Shown here: positions 1-6,396 of the stretch, one piece after another
Layout of the letters: every line of letters starts with the position of its first letter
Numbering within the stretch: position 1 is the stretch's first letter
From: an uncultured Erysipelotrichaceae bacterium
GTDB lineage: Bacteria; Bacillota_I; Bacilli_A; RF39; UBA660
Assembly: GCA_902797005.1 (NCBI GenBank)
Contig: CADBRE010000129.1
Coordinates: forward strand, 1 to 6,595
DNA: 6,595 bases
Direction: 5' to 3'
Notes under the pieces: generated by a model
Told to the model about the DNA's origin: nothing
The model's input: only the letters and a program-made list of their open reading frames with translations
The model's database searches: none
Program-made: the position numbers and the translations under genes

Positions 1-13
1 AGGAGAGAAGTAT

Positions 14-631
14 ATGAGACTTAAACATATAAAAGGTAGTGAAGAGGTAGTAGCTTCTTCAAGTGTAGTAATAAAAAATCCTGAAAAATATAAAGGAAAC
101 TTCAAAAGTCTATTCAATAATAAAAATAAGATATATCTAGAAATTGGTATGGGTAAAGGGTCATTCCTAATTGAACATGCTAGAAGAAATCCTAACATAA
201 ATTATATTGGCTTTGAAAAATATCCGAGTGTGCTTTTAGGTGCTATTAAAACTATTGAAGAAGAAGGCTTAACTAATATAAAAATAATATGTGGTGATGC
301 TATACATATAGATGAAATTTTCTATAAAGAAATAAGCAAACTATATTTAAACTTTTCTGATCCATGGCCTAAAGCTAGACATGAAAAGAGAAGACTTACT
401 AGTAGTGTGTTCTTAAAGAAATATAACACTATATTTAAAAGATTAAAAGTAATCGAGCAGAAGACAGATAATGATGACTTATATGCATATAGCTTAGAAA
501 GTTTTAAAAAAAATCATTACTTTATTGTAAAAAAGAATACTAATTACTTTGATGAAGTCAGAACAGAGTATGAAAACAAGTTTATAAATAAAGGAAAAAA
601 TATAAATTATGTTAAAGTAATCAAGTTTTAA
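14..631 (+). CDS. trmB: tRNA (guanine-N7-)-methyltransferase TrmB
   Basis: This cytoplasmic enzyme transfers a methyl group from S-adenosylmethionine to N7 of guanine 46 in the variable loop of tRNA. Seen in the 205-residue protein: the SAM-binding glycine motif EIGMGKG (43-49), the acidic strand end GFEKYP (66-71), GDA (94-96), the family signature DPWPKARHEKRRL (116-128), KTDN (150-153) and the C-terminal TEYENKF (184-190), which in this family contacts SAM and tRNA. The ATG start has an AGGAGA ribosome binding site at bases 1-6. The protein is slightly shorter than the usual 210-240 residues. It lacks the usual Pro-Gly-Gly turn just before KTDN, where it reads LKVIEQKTDN (144-153). All main motifs are otherwise present, so it is probably active. 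Its promoter lies outside the window. Confidence 0.96.
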   Translation: MRLKHIKGSEEVVASSSVVIKNPEKYKGNFKSLFNNKNKIYLEIGMGKGSFLIEHARRNPNINYIGFEKYPSVLLGAIKTIEEEGLTNIKIICGDAIHIDEIFYKEISKLYLNFSDPWPKARHEKRRLTSSVFLKKYNTIFKRLKVIEQKTDNDDLYAYSLESFKKNHYFIVKKNTNYFDEVRTEYENKFINKGKNINYVKVIKF

Positions 632-640
632 ATGTAAACT

Positions 641-672
641 GTGTGTAAATTTATTTTACATAAAAAACACAC
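641..672 (+). other. Inverted repeat after trmB, weak terminator candidate
   Basis: GTGTGT (641-646) can pair with ACACAC (667-672), and TTTAT (650-654) with ATAAA (660-664), giving an interrupted 11-bp hairpin in the gap after trmB. An alternative inner hairpin pairs TGTAAA (644-649) with TTTACA (655-660). No T-run follows on the + strand, so this is not a convincing intrinsic terminator. It may only mark the 3' end of the trmB transcript. Confidence 0.25.
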
Positions 673-692
673 TATTAATTTAGAAAAAACTT

Positions 693-701
693 TGTTATAA
701 T
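693..701 (+). promoter_or_regulatory. Extended -10 promoter of the lipoprotein-ytxH operon
   Basis: TGTTATAAT is a perfect extended -10 element (TGN plus TATAAT). No good -35 hexamer lies 16-18 nt upstream (TATTAA at 673-678 is a poor match), which is typical of extended -10 promoters. The predicted RNA start near 708 leaves a leader of only about 17 nt before the GTG at 725, just enough for the ribosome binding site. This also argues against translation starting at 716. Confidence 0.7.
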
Positions 702-724
702 AACTATAGAAGTGGGTGAAACAA

Positions 725-1351
725 GTGAAGAAAATACTAGTCTTATTATTAACTATATTGTTTATAACTGGATGCTCAGGCAAACTAAATGAAAGAGATT
801 TAAATAGGTCTATAAACGAAGTTAAAAAAGTTATTTCTTCTAAACAACCACATTCAAATGCCTATGCAATAGGGTTTAAATACTATAAGCCAAGGGATTT
901 TTCAGTGCTAGAAGACAAAGGGTTTAACCAAACTTTATTACATAACTCAAATAAGTATTACCTAAATGTTGATGTAAATGCATATTACTATAAGTTTAAA
1001 TCAAACTTTGAAAAAGAAAGCGATGACTATTATAGCAGTAGCTTTCAAAATGATGGTTTAGAAGGATATGTGAGAATTAAAAAACCAAATAATGATTACT
1101 TTTACATAAAAATGATGTATAATTATAGCTATGTGGAGGTAAGTGTTACTGAAAACGAAATATATGATGCTATAATAGATTCAAGTATAATTTTATCATC
1201 AATAAAATATAACGATAAAATAATAAGCACATATATGGGAAATGCTGTTTCTAGTTCATTAGAAAGTAAATACGAAGTTAAAAAACCAAAGCAAGAAAAA
1301 ACTGAAAGACAAAATGTATTAGACTATTACGAAGGTAATAATCAAAATTAA
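725..1351 (+). CDS. Putative small lipoprotein, function unknown
   Basis: I do not recognise a family. Seen: a short Lys-rich n-region (MKK), a hydrophobic stretch and the lipobox ITGC with the lipidated Cys at residue 17, so the 208-residue product should be anchored to the outer face of the membrane after signal peptidase II cleavage. The mature part is rich in Tyr, Ser, Asn and Lys (for example NAYYYKF and DDYYSSSF), looks like a mixed alpha/beta domain, and ends in a Lys/Glu-rich tail. I chose GTG at 725 because GGGTGA (714-719) sits at ribosome-binding distance. A GTG at 716 in the same frame would add three residues but has no usable ribosome binding site. It is the first gene of a four-gene operon and the next gene starts 14 nt downstream. 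Membership suggests an envelope role; that is inference only. Confidence 0.85.
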   Translation: MKKILVLLLTILFITGCSGKLNERDLNRSINEVKKVISSKQPHSNAYAIGFKYYKPRDFSVLEDKGFNQTLLHNSNKYYLNVDVNAYYYKFKSNFEKESDDYYSSSFQNDGLEGYVRIKKPNNDYFYIKMMYNYSYVEVSVTENEIYDAIIDSSIILSSIKYNDKIISTYMGNAVSSSLESKYEVKKPKQEKTERQNVLDYYEGNNQN

Positions 1352-1365
1352 GAAAGAGGTGCAAT

Positions 1366-2304
1366 ATGGGACTATTTAATAAGATAATTAATGTGTTCTA
1401 TGACGAGGAACCAGAAGAAGAAGTTAAGAAAGAGGAAGTAAAAAGGGAAGAAAAACCTGCCCCTAAGCCAGTAAGTGAATTTACTAGGCCAAGAGTAGAA
1501 GAAGTGAGAATTCCTAAAGAGGAAATACCTGTTAGAAGAGAAGTAAAAACTCCAGAATATAATGAAGAAATATCTGAAAGAGAACTATTTAGAACTGAAG
1601 CTAAGGAGTTTAAATTCCCTGTAGTTGAAGAAGAAATTAGAGAAGTTCCAAAGGTAAGAAGAAGTGGCATTAGTTTTGAAGAAGAAAAACCTCTAAGAAG
1701 AGAAGTAAGACAAGAAAGAAGAGAAATGCCTAAAGTAGAAGTTAAAGAAACTAGTGCAAAAGTATTTAAACCTTCTCCAATAATTAGTCCAGTGTTTGGA
1801 ATTCAAGATAAAAACTATTCCAAAGATGAGATTAAACAAAGACAAGAACCAATAATTAGACACGAATCTAAAGACATGAACTATGACAGTGTTAGAAGAA
1901 AAGCTTATGGTACACTTGAAGATGAACTTGAAAATACACTTTCTAGTATTACTAAAGATGAAACAGTAGAAAAAGTAGTTGAAGAAGCAAATAATTTTGA
2001 TAAAGAAGAGAATAATAAAAGTATTGAGGATTTATTAAATGAAATAGAGATTAATAAGAATATGTCTATAGGTGATATAGAGGAGAGAATTAAAGATTTA
2101 CATGAAGAAAAAGAAAAGCTAGACAACTCTTTTAATGATACCAAAGAAGAACCTTTAGAAACAGTTCCTTCACATTCATTCCTAGATGATAGCAATAAAG
2201 TTGCTAAGGATGAAGAAGAGAGTGATGATTCTTTTGACAAAACACTTGAGCATGATCTATTCAATTTAATAGATTCAATGTATGAAGAAAGGGATGAAAA
2301 GTGA
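1366..2304 (+). CDS. Highly charged, probably disordered protein with amphipathic N-terminal helix
   Basis: No enzymatic domain is recognisable in these 312 residues. Seen: an N-terminal GLFNKIINVFY segment (2-12) with hydrophobic residues spaced as in an amphipathic helix, then a Glu/Lys/Arg/Pro-rich chain with imperfect RREV repeats (VRREVK 56-61, LRREVR 110-115). A hydrophobic island, FKPSPIISPVFG (134-145), lies in the middle. The C-terminal half holds acidic helices (about 184-260) and ends in a predicted helix, LEHDLFNLIDSMYEE (294-308). The N-terminus resembles membrane-targeting helices such as that of the division protein SepF, but the SepF fold is absent. There is no signal peptide, so it is probably cytoplasmic and membrane-associated. 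AGAGGTG (1355-1361) precedes the ATG. Its stop overlaps the start of the next gene (TGATG). It sits upstream of YtxG/YtxH-like genes. A scaffold or adaptor role is inference. Confidence 0.85.
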   Translation: MGLFNKIINVFYDEEPEEEVKKEEVKREEKPAPKPVSEFTRPRVEEVRIPKEEIPVRREVKTPEYNEEISERELFRTEAKEFKFPVVEEEIREVPKVRRSGISFEEEKPLRREVRQERREMPKVEVKETSAKVFKPSPIISPVFGIQDKNYSKDEIKQRQEPIIRHESKDMNYDSVRRKAYGTLEDELENTLSSITKDETVEKVVEEANNFDKEENNKSIEDLLNEIEINKNMSIGDIEERIKDLHEEKEKLDNSFNDTKEEPLETVPSHSFLDDSNKVAKDEEESDDSFDKTLEHDLFNLIDSMYEERDEK

Positions 2305-2576
2305 TGGCTGACACATTATTAGTAATACTTTATATAGCATTAATAGTTTTTGTAATAGCATTAATAGTTCTTTGCATAAAATTAATAGGAACACTTACTA
2401 GAGTAGACTATTTAGTAGAAAACATTACAAGAAAAGCAGAGAGTTTAGACAGTGTATTCGAAACTATTGATAACATTACAAATAGTGTAAACTCTATAAG
2501 CGATAGAGTTTTAGGAGCGGTTTTAGGTTTTACAAAAAAATTAATAGGTAAAAAGAAAGGTGAAAAAGATGAGTAA
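2304..2576 (+). CDS. Short DUF948 / YtxG-like membrane protein
   Basis: This 90-residue protein has one N-terminal transmembrane helix (about residues 5-28, rich in Ile, Leu and Val) followed by a polar heptad-like helix (about 34-70) with regularly spaced hydrophobics and a Lys-rich end. That layout, with a YtxH-like gene immediately downstream, matches the DUF948 family (YtxG of Bacillus subtilis), whose function is not established. It is shorter than typical members, which are about 120-150 residues. The ATG at 2304 shares one base with the upstream stop codon (TGATG). GGGA (2291-2294) is the ribosome binding site. A GTG at 2301 would add one Met and cannot be excluded. Expected topology is a single-pass membrane protein with a coiled-coil-like tail. 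The family call rests on architecture and neighbourhood more than on a diagnostic motif. Confidence 0.75.
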   Translation: MADTLLVILYIALIVFVIALIVLCIKLIGTLTRVDYLVENITRKAESLDSVFETIDNITNSVNSISDRVLGAVLGFTKKLIGKKKGEKDE

Positions 2577-3003
2577 AAGAGGATTTGGAAAATTTGTATT
2601 AGGAGCAGGAATTGGTGCTGGACTTGCACTTCTATTCGCACCACAAGAAGGAAGTAAAACAAGAAAAGAATTAAAAGAAAAGATGGATGAGCTATTAGAA
2701 AAAGCTAAAGCTATTGATCCAAATGATGTTAAAGAAGACATTATTACTAAAGTTAATGATTTAAAAGATGCAGTTAAAGATTTAGATAAAGAAAAAGCTT
2801 TAGATATGGCTAAGAAAGGCGCTAAAGTAGTTGAAAAGAAAGCTAATGAACTTTATGAAACTGCTAAAGACAAAGCTACACCAGTAGTAGAAAAAGCAGT
2901 TAAAGAAGTAAAAGCTACTGCTGTAAAAGCTGCTAAAGAAGTTGTTGAAAGATTAGAAGAAGAGGAAACAACTACTAAAAAAACAACTAAGAAAACTAAA
3001 TAA
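2569..3003 (+). CDS. ytxH: YtxH-like protein (YtxH family, stress-associated)
   Basis: Seen in 144 residues: the YtxH signature, a Gly-rich hydrophobic segment (LGAGIGAGLALLFAP, 11-25) followed by QEGSKTRKELKE (26-37). A long Ala/Lys/Glu amphipathic region with LEA- or apolipoprotein-like periodicity follows (about 38-130), then a Thr/Lys tail (TTTKKTTKKTK). In Bacillus subtilis ytxH belongs to the SigB general-stress regulon together with ytxG; the molecular role is unknown. The ATG start at 2569 is chosen because AAAGGTGA (2556-2563) lies 5 nt upstream. A GTG at 2560 in the same frame lies inside that ribosome binding site. The gene overlaps the previous one by 8 nt, implying coupled translation. 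No SigB-type promoter is evident nearby. The stop is followed within 3 nt by the ileS promoter, with no terminator between. Confidence 0.88.
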   Translation: MSKRGFGKFVLGAGIGAGLALLFAPQEGSKTRKELKEKMDELLEKAKAIDPNDVKEDIITKVNDLKDAVKDLDKEKALDMAKKGAKVVEKKANELYETAKDKATPVVEKAVKEVKATAVKAAKEVVERLEEEETTTKKTTKKTK

Positions 3004-3006
3004 GTC

Positions 3007-3035
3007 TTTACAAAAATAATAGTAAATGCTAAAAT
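3007..3035 (+). promoter_or_regulatory. Promoter of the T-box/ileS transcript
   Basis: A -35 TTTACA (3007-3012), a 17-nt spacer and an extended -10 TGC-TAAAAT (3027-3035) predict RNA initiation near 3042, just upstream of the first T-box element. The -35 begins three bases after the ytxH stop codon. Confidence 0.8.
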
Positions 3036-3049
3036 AACAAGTATTAAAA

Positions 3050-3247
3050 CAAATGAAGAAAGACGTTATGCATATGAGTTTTATAGAGAACTAGTGCTTG
3101 GTGGAAACTAGTAAATGATGTGTATATGAATCACTTTCAGATGTCCTTTAGGGATAAGCTAAAGGCCCATAAGTGGGTTAAAATAATAAGTATAAATTAA
3201 GGTGGTACCACGGTTAATTCGTCCTTTGGTGGCCATCTTTTTATTTT
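3050..3247 (+). promoter_or_regulatory. Isoleucine T-box riboswitch (specifier ATC)
   Basis: This leader senses uncharged tRNA-Ile and controls read-through into ileS. Stem I: kink-turn-like ATGA (3053-3056) and AGATG (3139-3143); GAAAG (3058-3062) paired with CTTTC (3134-3138); a specifier loop with ATC (Ile) at 3130-3132 followed by A; CATAT (3071-3075) with ATATG (3124-3128); an AG-bulge-like AGAGA (3085-3089); and a distal hairpin ACTAGT (3090-3095)/ACTAGT (3107-3112) with TTGGTGG in its loop. Two more hairpins follow: CCTTTAG (3145-3151)/CTAAAGG (3159-3165) and CCCA (3166-3169)/TGGG (3174-3177). Antiterminator: AAGG (3199-3202) with CCTT (3223-3226), a 7-nt bulge TGGTACC (3203-3209), and ACG (3210-3212) with CGT (3220-3222). 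TGGT fits the ACCA end expected for tRNA-Ile with discriminator A. Specifier, acceptor-end match and downstream gene all agree. Confidence 0.96.
3199..3247 (+). terminator. T-box regulatory terminator
   Basis: The terminator is mutually exclusive with the antiterminator. AAGGTGG (3199-3205) pairs with CCATCTT (3233-3239, one G-T wobble) and CCAC (3208-3211) with GTGG (3229-3232), with TA (3206-3207) bulged. The tail is TTTTTATTTT (3238-3247). It ends one base before the ileS ribosome binding site, so termination removes the whole coding region. It should also stop transcripts arriving from the ytxH operon. Confidence 0.9.
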
Positions 3248-3258
3248 GGAGGGAAAAT

Positions 3259-6200
3259 ATGTACAAAGAATTAAATAACATGAAAACTAGCGAAAGAGAA
3301 AAAGAAGTGCTAGAAAAATGGAAAAGAGAAAAGACATTTGAAAAGAGTGTAGAAAAAGGAAAAGAACCATGGGTGTTCTATGATGGGCCAATCTACGCTA
3401 ATGCAAAACCTGGGATACACCATGTATTTGGAAAAACTATTAAAGATGCTTTTTGCAAATATAAAACTATGAATGGTTATAAAGTAGTAAGAAAGATTGG
3501 ACTTGATACTCATGGACTTCCAATTGAAGTTAATGTAGAAAAGAAACTTGGATTTAAATCTAAAGCAGATATAGAAAAGTTTGGTATAGAAAATTTCTGC
3601 AAAGAATGTAATAATGAAACTGCTACTAACATAGATGAAGTTAAAAAAGTAACTGATATGATGGGACAATTTATTGACCAAGATAATCCATATATAACAT
3701 GCACGAATGACTATATTGAATCAGAGTGGTGGATAATAAAAGAAATGGAAAAGAAAGGACTAATCTACTATGGTAATAAAGTCCTTTGGTACTGTCCTAG
3801 ATGCGGAACTGAGCTTTCATCTAACGAAGTAGCCCAGGGTTATCAAGAAGACCCAGTTAACTCTTTAATCTTACCATTCAAGAAAAAAGATGAAGATGTA
3901 TATTTCTTAGTTTGGACAACTACTCCTTGGACACTAATTGCAAACGTAGCTTTATGTGTAAATCCTGAACTTACTTACGTTTTAGTAGAAAGTATGGGAT
4001 ACAAATTCATAATAGCAGAAAGCTTAATGGAAAAGGTTCTTGGCGAAGAAGTAACTGTACTTGAAAAATACAAAGGTACTGACTTAGTTGGAGAAAAATA
4101 CGAACAACTTATGCCTTTCGTAACTCCTGAAGGTGATTGCTTCAGAGTAGTTGCTGACAAATACGTAACTGCTGAAGACGGTACTGGTATAGTACACATC
4201 GCACCTGCATATGGAGAAGACGATAACCGTGTATGTAGAGAAAATGGTATTGGTTTTGTAAATCCAGTTGGGGCTGATGGAAGATACACAGAAGGACCTT
4301 GGGAAGGAAGACTAGTAACTGATGAAGAACTAGCGATAGATGTAATAAAATACTTAAAAGAAAATGATAAACTATTTAAGAAAATCAAGTTTACTCATGA
4401 CTATCCTCATTGCTGGAGATGTAAAAGTCCACTAATTCAATATCCAAAGCCAGCTTGGTATGTAGAAACAACTAAAGTAAAAGAAGATATAATAAAAGCT
4501 AGTAAAGAAATAAATTGGCATCCATCATATATTGGAGAAAAAAGATTTGGTAACTGGCTAGACAATATGGTTGACTGGGGTATATCTAGAAATAGATACT
4601 GGGGATGCCCAATGCCTATATGGACTTGCGAATGCGGCCATAGAGAAGTAATAGGTTCACTAGCAGAATTACAAGAAAAAGTAATGGAAGACATTGATGT
4701 AAAAACAATCGAGCTTCATAGACCTTATGTAGATGATTTATATATCAAATGCGAAAAATGTGGCAAAACAATGTCTAGAGTAAAAGATGTTATGGATGTT
4801 TGGTTTGACTCAGGTGCCATGCCTTATGCACAATATCACTATCCATTTGAAAACAAAGAATTATTTGAAAGTCAATTCCCAGCCCAGTTTATAGCAGAAG
4901 GTGTAGACCAAACTCGTGGATGGTTCTATGTTCTACTTGTAATATCTACAATAATATCAGGAGAAAGCAGCTTCAAAAATGTAGTAGTAAACGATATGTT
5001 GCTAGATGCTGAAGGTAAGAAAATGTCTAAATCAACTGGTAACATCATAGATCCAATAGAAATAATGAGCGAATACGGAGCAGATGCAGTAAGATGGTAC
5101 ATGATGAGTGCTTCTCCAGTATGGACACCACTAAAGTTTGATAGAGAAGGTGTAAAAGAAGTAAACTCTAAATTCATATCAACACTTAAAAATACATATA
5201 ACTTCTTTGTAATGTACGCGAATGCTGATAAGTTAGAAACTAAAGACTTTGCTAGCAGCACAGAATATGAAGAAATAGATAGATGGTTACTTTCTAAATA
5301 TAATACTTTAGTAAAAGAAGTGACTAATGCTTATGAAGAATTTGATTTAAACAAAGTAGTAAAACCTATAGTAGAGTTCTTAAACGAAGACTTATCTAAC
5401 TGGTATATAAGAAGAAACAGAAGAAGATTCTGGAAAGGCGAGCTTGATTCTTCTAAATTAGCTGTATATAAAGTAACATATGATGTACTTGCTGGAGTAT
5501 CAAAACTAATTGCTCCAATCGCACCATACATATCTGAAGAAATATATACTAACTTAACTGGAGAAGAAAGTGTTCATTTAGCTTCTTGGCCAGAATATGA
5601 TGAAACTCTTGTTGATGAAAAACTAGAAAACAAAATGGACTTAGTAAGAGATTTAATAAGTCTAGGAAGAAATGCTAGAGAAGAAGCAAACATCAAAATA
5701 AGACAGCCACTTTCTAAAGTACTTTTAGACAGCACAAACAAAGAAGTAATAGGTGATTTAACTGAACTTATAAAAGAAGAGTTAAATGTAAAAGAAGTGG
5801 AGTTTGTTACTGATGCAAGTCTTTACCTAGAATACACTGTTAAACCTAACTTTAAAGAAGTAGGTAAGATATTTGGAAAGAATGTTAATGACTTTGCAAA
5901 ACTACTAAGCACATACACTAAAGAAGATATAGATAATGTAGAAGGCAAGACAATCGAGCTTAATGGTGAAACATATACATTAAATAAAGATATGCTTGAT
6001 ATAAGACTATCTTCTAAAGAAGGATATGATGCAGTAAGTGATAGTAAAAACTATATAATACTAGATACTACTGTAACAGAAGAATTAAAGTATGAAGGTA
6101 TATTAAGAGACTTAGTAAGACAATGCCAAGTTCTTAGAAAAAATATAGGACTAGACATAAGTGATAGAATCAACATCAAAATAGAAACTTCAGAAGATAT

Positions 6201-6342
6201 AAAAGCTAATGTAATAGACAAATATAGAGATGAAATAGAAAGCGAATTACTTGCGACACTAGTAGAAGACTTAAGCACTGAAGCACTAGACTACACTGAT
6301 GACGAAGGTAACTCATACAAGATTCAAATAGAAAAGAAATAA
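3259..6342 (+). CDS. ileS: Isoleucyl-tRNA synthetase, type 2 (IleRS2), GXHH active-site variant
   Basis: This class I enzyme attaches isoleucine to tRNA-Ile. The 1027-residue protein is full length for the eukaryote-like type 2 family. Order: catalytic start FYDGP (40-44); altered HIGH motif GIHH (52-55); DTHGLP (83-88); CPRC (179-182) and CWRC (385-388), a probable zinc pair; editing domain with WTTTPWTL (219-226) and GTGIVHIAPAYGEDD (308-322); cysteines 457, 459, 498 and 501, a second probable zinc site; DVWFDSG (513-519); EGVDQTRGWFY (547-557); KMSKS (588-592); anticodon-binding helices with DLSNWYIRRNRRRFW (711-725); and a type 2 C-terminal domain. The ATG at 3259 follows GGAGGG (3248-3253). 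An in-frame GTG at 3202 lies inside the T-box and is rejected. Oddities: GIHH instead of HXGH, Ala49 where Gly is usual, and Leu82 where Trp is usual before DTHGLP. Editing motifs look intact. The gene is regulated by the upstream T-box. Confidence 0.97.
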   Translation: MYKELNNMKTSEREKEVLEKWKREKTFEKSVEKGKEPWVFYDGPIYANAKPGIHHVFGKTIKDAFCKYKTMNGYKVVRKIGLDTHGLPIEVNVEKKLGFKSKADIEKFGIENFCKECNNETATNIDEVKKVTDMMGQFIDQDNPYITCTNDYIESEWWIIKEMEKKGLIYYGNKVLWYCPRCGTELSSNEVAQGYQEDPVNSLILPFKKKDEDVYFLVWTTTPWTLIANVALCVNPELTYVLVESMGYKFIIAESLMEKVLGEEVTVLEKYKGTDLVGEKYEQLMPFVTPEGDCFRVVADKYVTAEDGTGIVHIAPAYGEDDNRVCRENGIGFVNPVGADGRYTEGPWEGRLVTDEELAIDVIKYLKENDKLFKKIKFTHDYPHCWRCKSPLIQYPKPAWYVETTKVKEDIIKASKEINWHPSYIGEKRFGNWLDNMVDWGISRNRYWGCPMPIWTCECGHREVIGSLAELQEKVMEDIDVKTIELHRPYVDDLYIKCEKCGKTMSRVKDVMDVWFDSGAMPYAQYHYPFENKELFESQFPAQFIAEGVDQTRGWFYVLLVISTIISGESSFKNVVVNDMLLDAEGKKMSKSTGNIIDPIEIMSEYGADAVRWYMMSASPVWTPLKFDREGVKEVNSKFISTLKNTYNFFVMYANADKLETKDFASSTEYEEIDRWLLSKYNTLVKEVTNAYEEFDLNKVVKPIVEFLNEDLSNWYIRRNRRRFWKGELDSSKLAVYKVTYDVLAGVSKLIAPIAPYISEEIYTNLTGEESVHLASWPEYDETLVDEKLENKMDLVRDLISLGRNAREEANIKIRQPLSKVLLDSTNKEVIGDLTELIKEELNVKEVEFVTDASLYLEYTVKPNFKEVGKIFGKNVNDFAKLLSTYTKEDIDNVEGKTIELNGETYTLNKDMLDIRLSSKEGYDAVSDSKNYIILDTTVTEELKYEGILRDLVRQCQVLRKNIGLDISDRINIKIETSEDIKANVIDKYRDEIESELLATLVEDLSTEALDYTDDEGNSYKIQIEKK

Positions 6343-6346
6343 TAAT

Positions 6347-6376
6347 AAAGGTACTTGAATAAGACAAGTGCCTTTT
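6347..6376 (+). terminator. Rho-independent terminator of ileS
   Basis: AAAGGTACTTG (6347-6357) pairs with CAAGTGCCTTT (6365-6375), 11 bp with one G-T wobble and a 7-nt loop, beginning 5 nt after the ileS stop. The T-tract is short (TTTT, 6373-6376) and overlaps the stem, so termination may be partial. AAAA follows it directly. Confidence 0.75.
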
Positions 6377-6396
6377 AAAATACAAAAAATGTCATG

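Noticed and set aside
632..692. Gap after trmB as a small RNA or small gene
   Set aside because: It is only about 60 bases, with stops in all frames and a weak A/T hairpin. Nothing beyond a possible transcript end is supported.
1366..1404. Charged protein as SepF, based on its N-terminal helix
   Set aside because: Only the first dozen residues resemble SepF. The glycine-containing C-terminal SepF domain is absent and the rest is low complexity.
1398..1670. Ser/Leu-rich reading frame on the - strand opposite the charged 312-residue gene
   Set aside because: Its composition is the antisense shadow of Glu/Arg/Lys codons. It lacks a ribosome binding site and family motifs. The frame at 1905-2264 (-) is the same artefact.
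1531..1725. AGAAGAGAAGTAA-like tracts as a DNA repeat array
   Set aside because: They are in frame and encode Arg/Glu/Val low-complexity protein. Spacing is irregular, with no conserved repeat and spacer units, so it is neither CRISPR nor a tandem array.
2560..2568. GTG start for the YtxH-like gene three codons upstream of the chosen ATG
   Set aside because: This GTG is part of the AAAGGTGA ribosome binding site that serves the ATG at 2569.
3202..3258. Upstream GTG start extending IleRS by 19 residues
   Set aside because: The GTG lies inside the T-box antiterminator/terminator and has no ribosome binding site. The ATG at 3259 follows GGAGGG at good spacing and gives the normal N-terminus.
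4383..4768. IleRS cysteine pairs as signs of an inserted zinc-ribbon domain
   Set aside because: CxxC/CxC pairs at these positions are a normal part of type 2 IleRS zinc sites, not an insertion.
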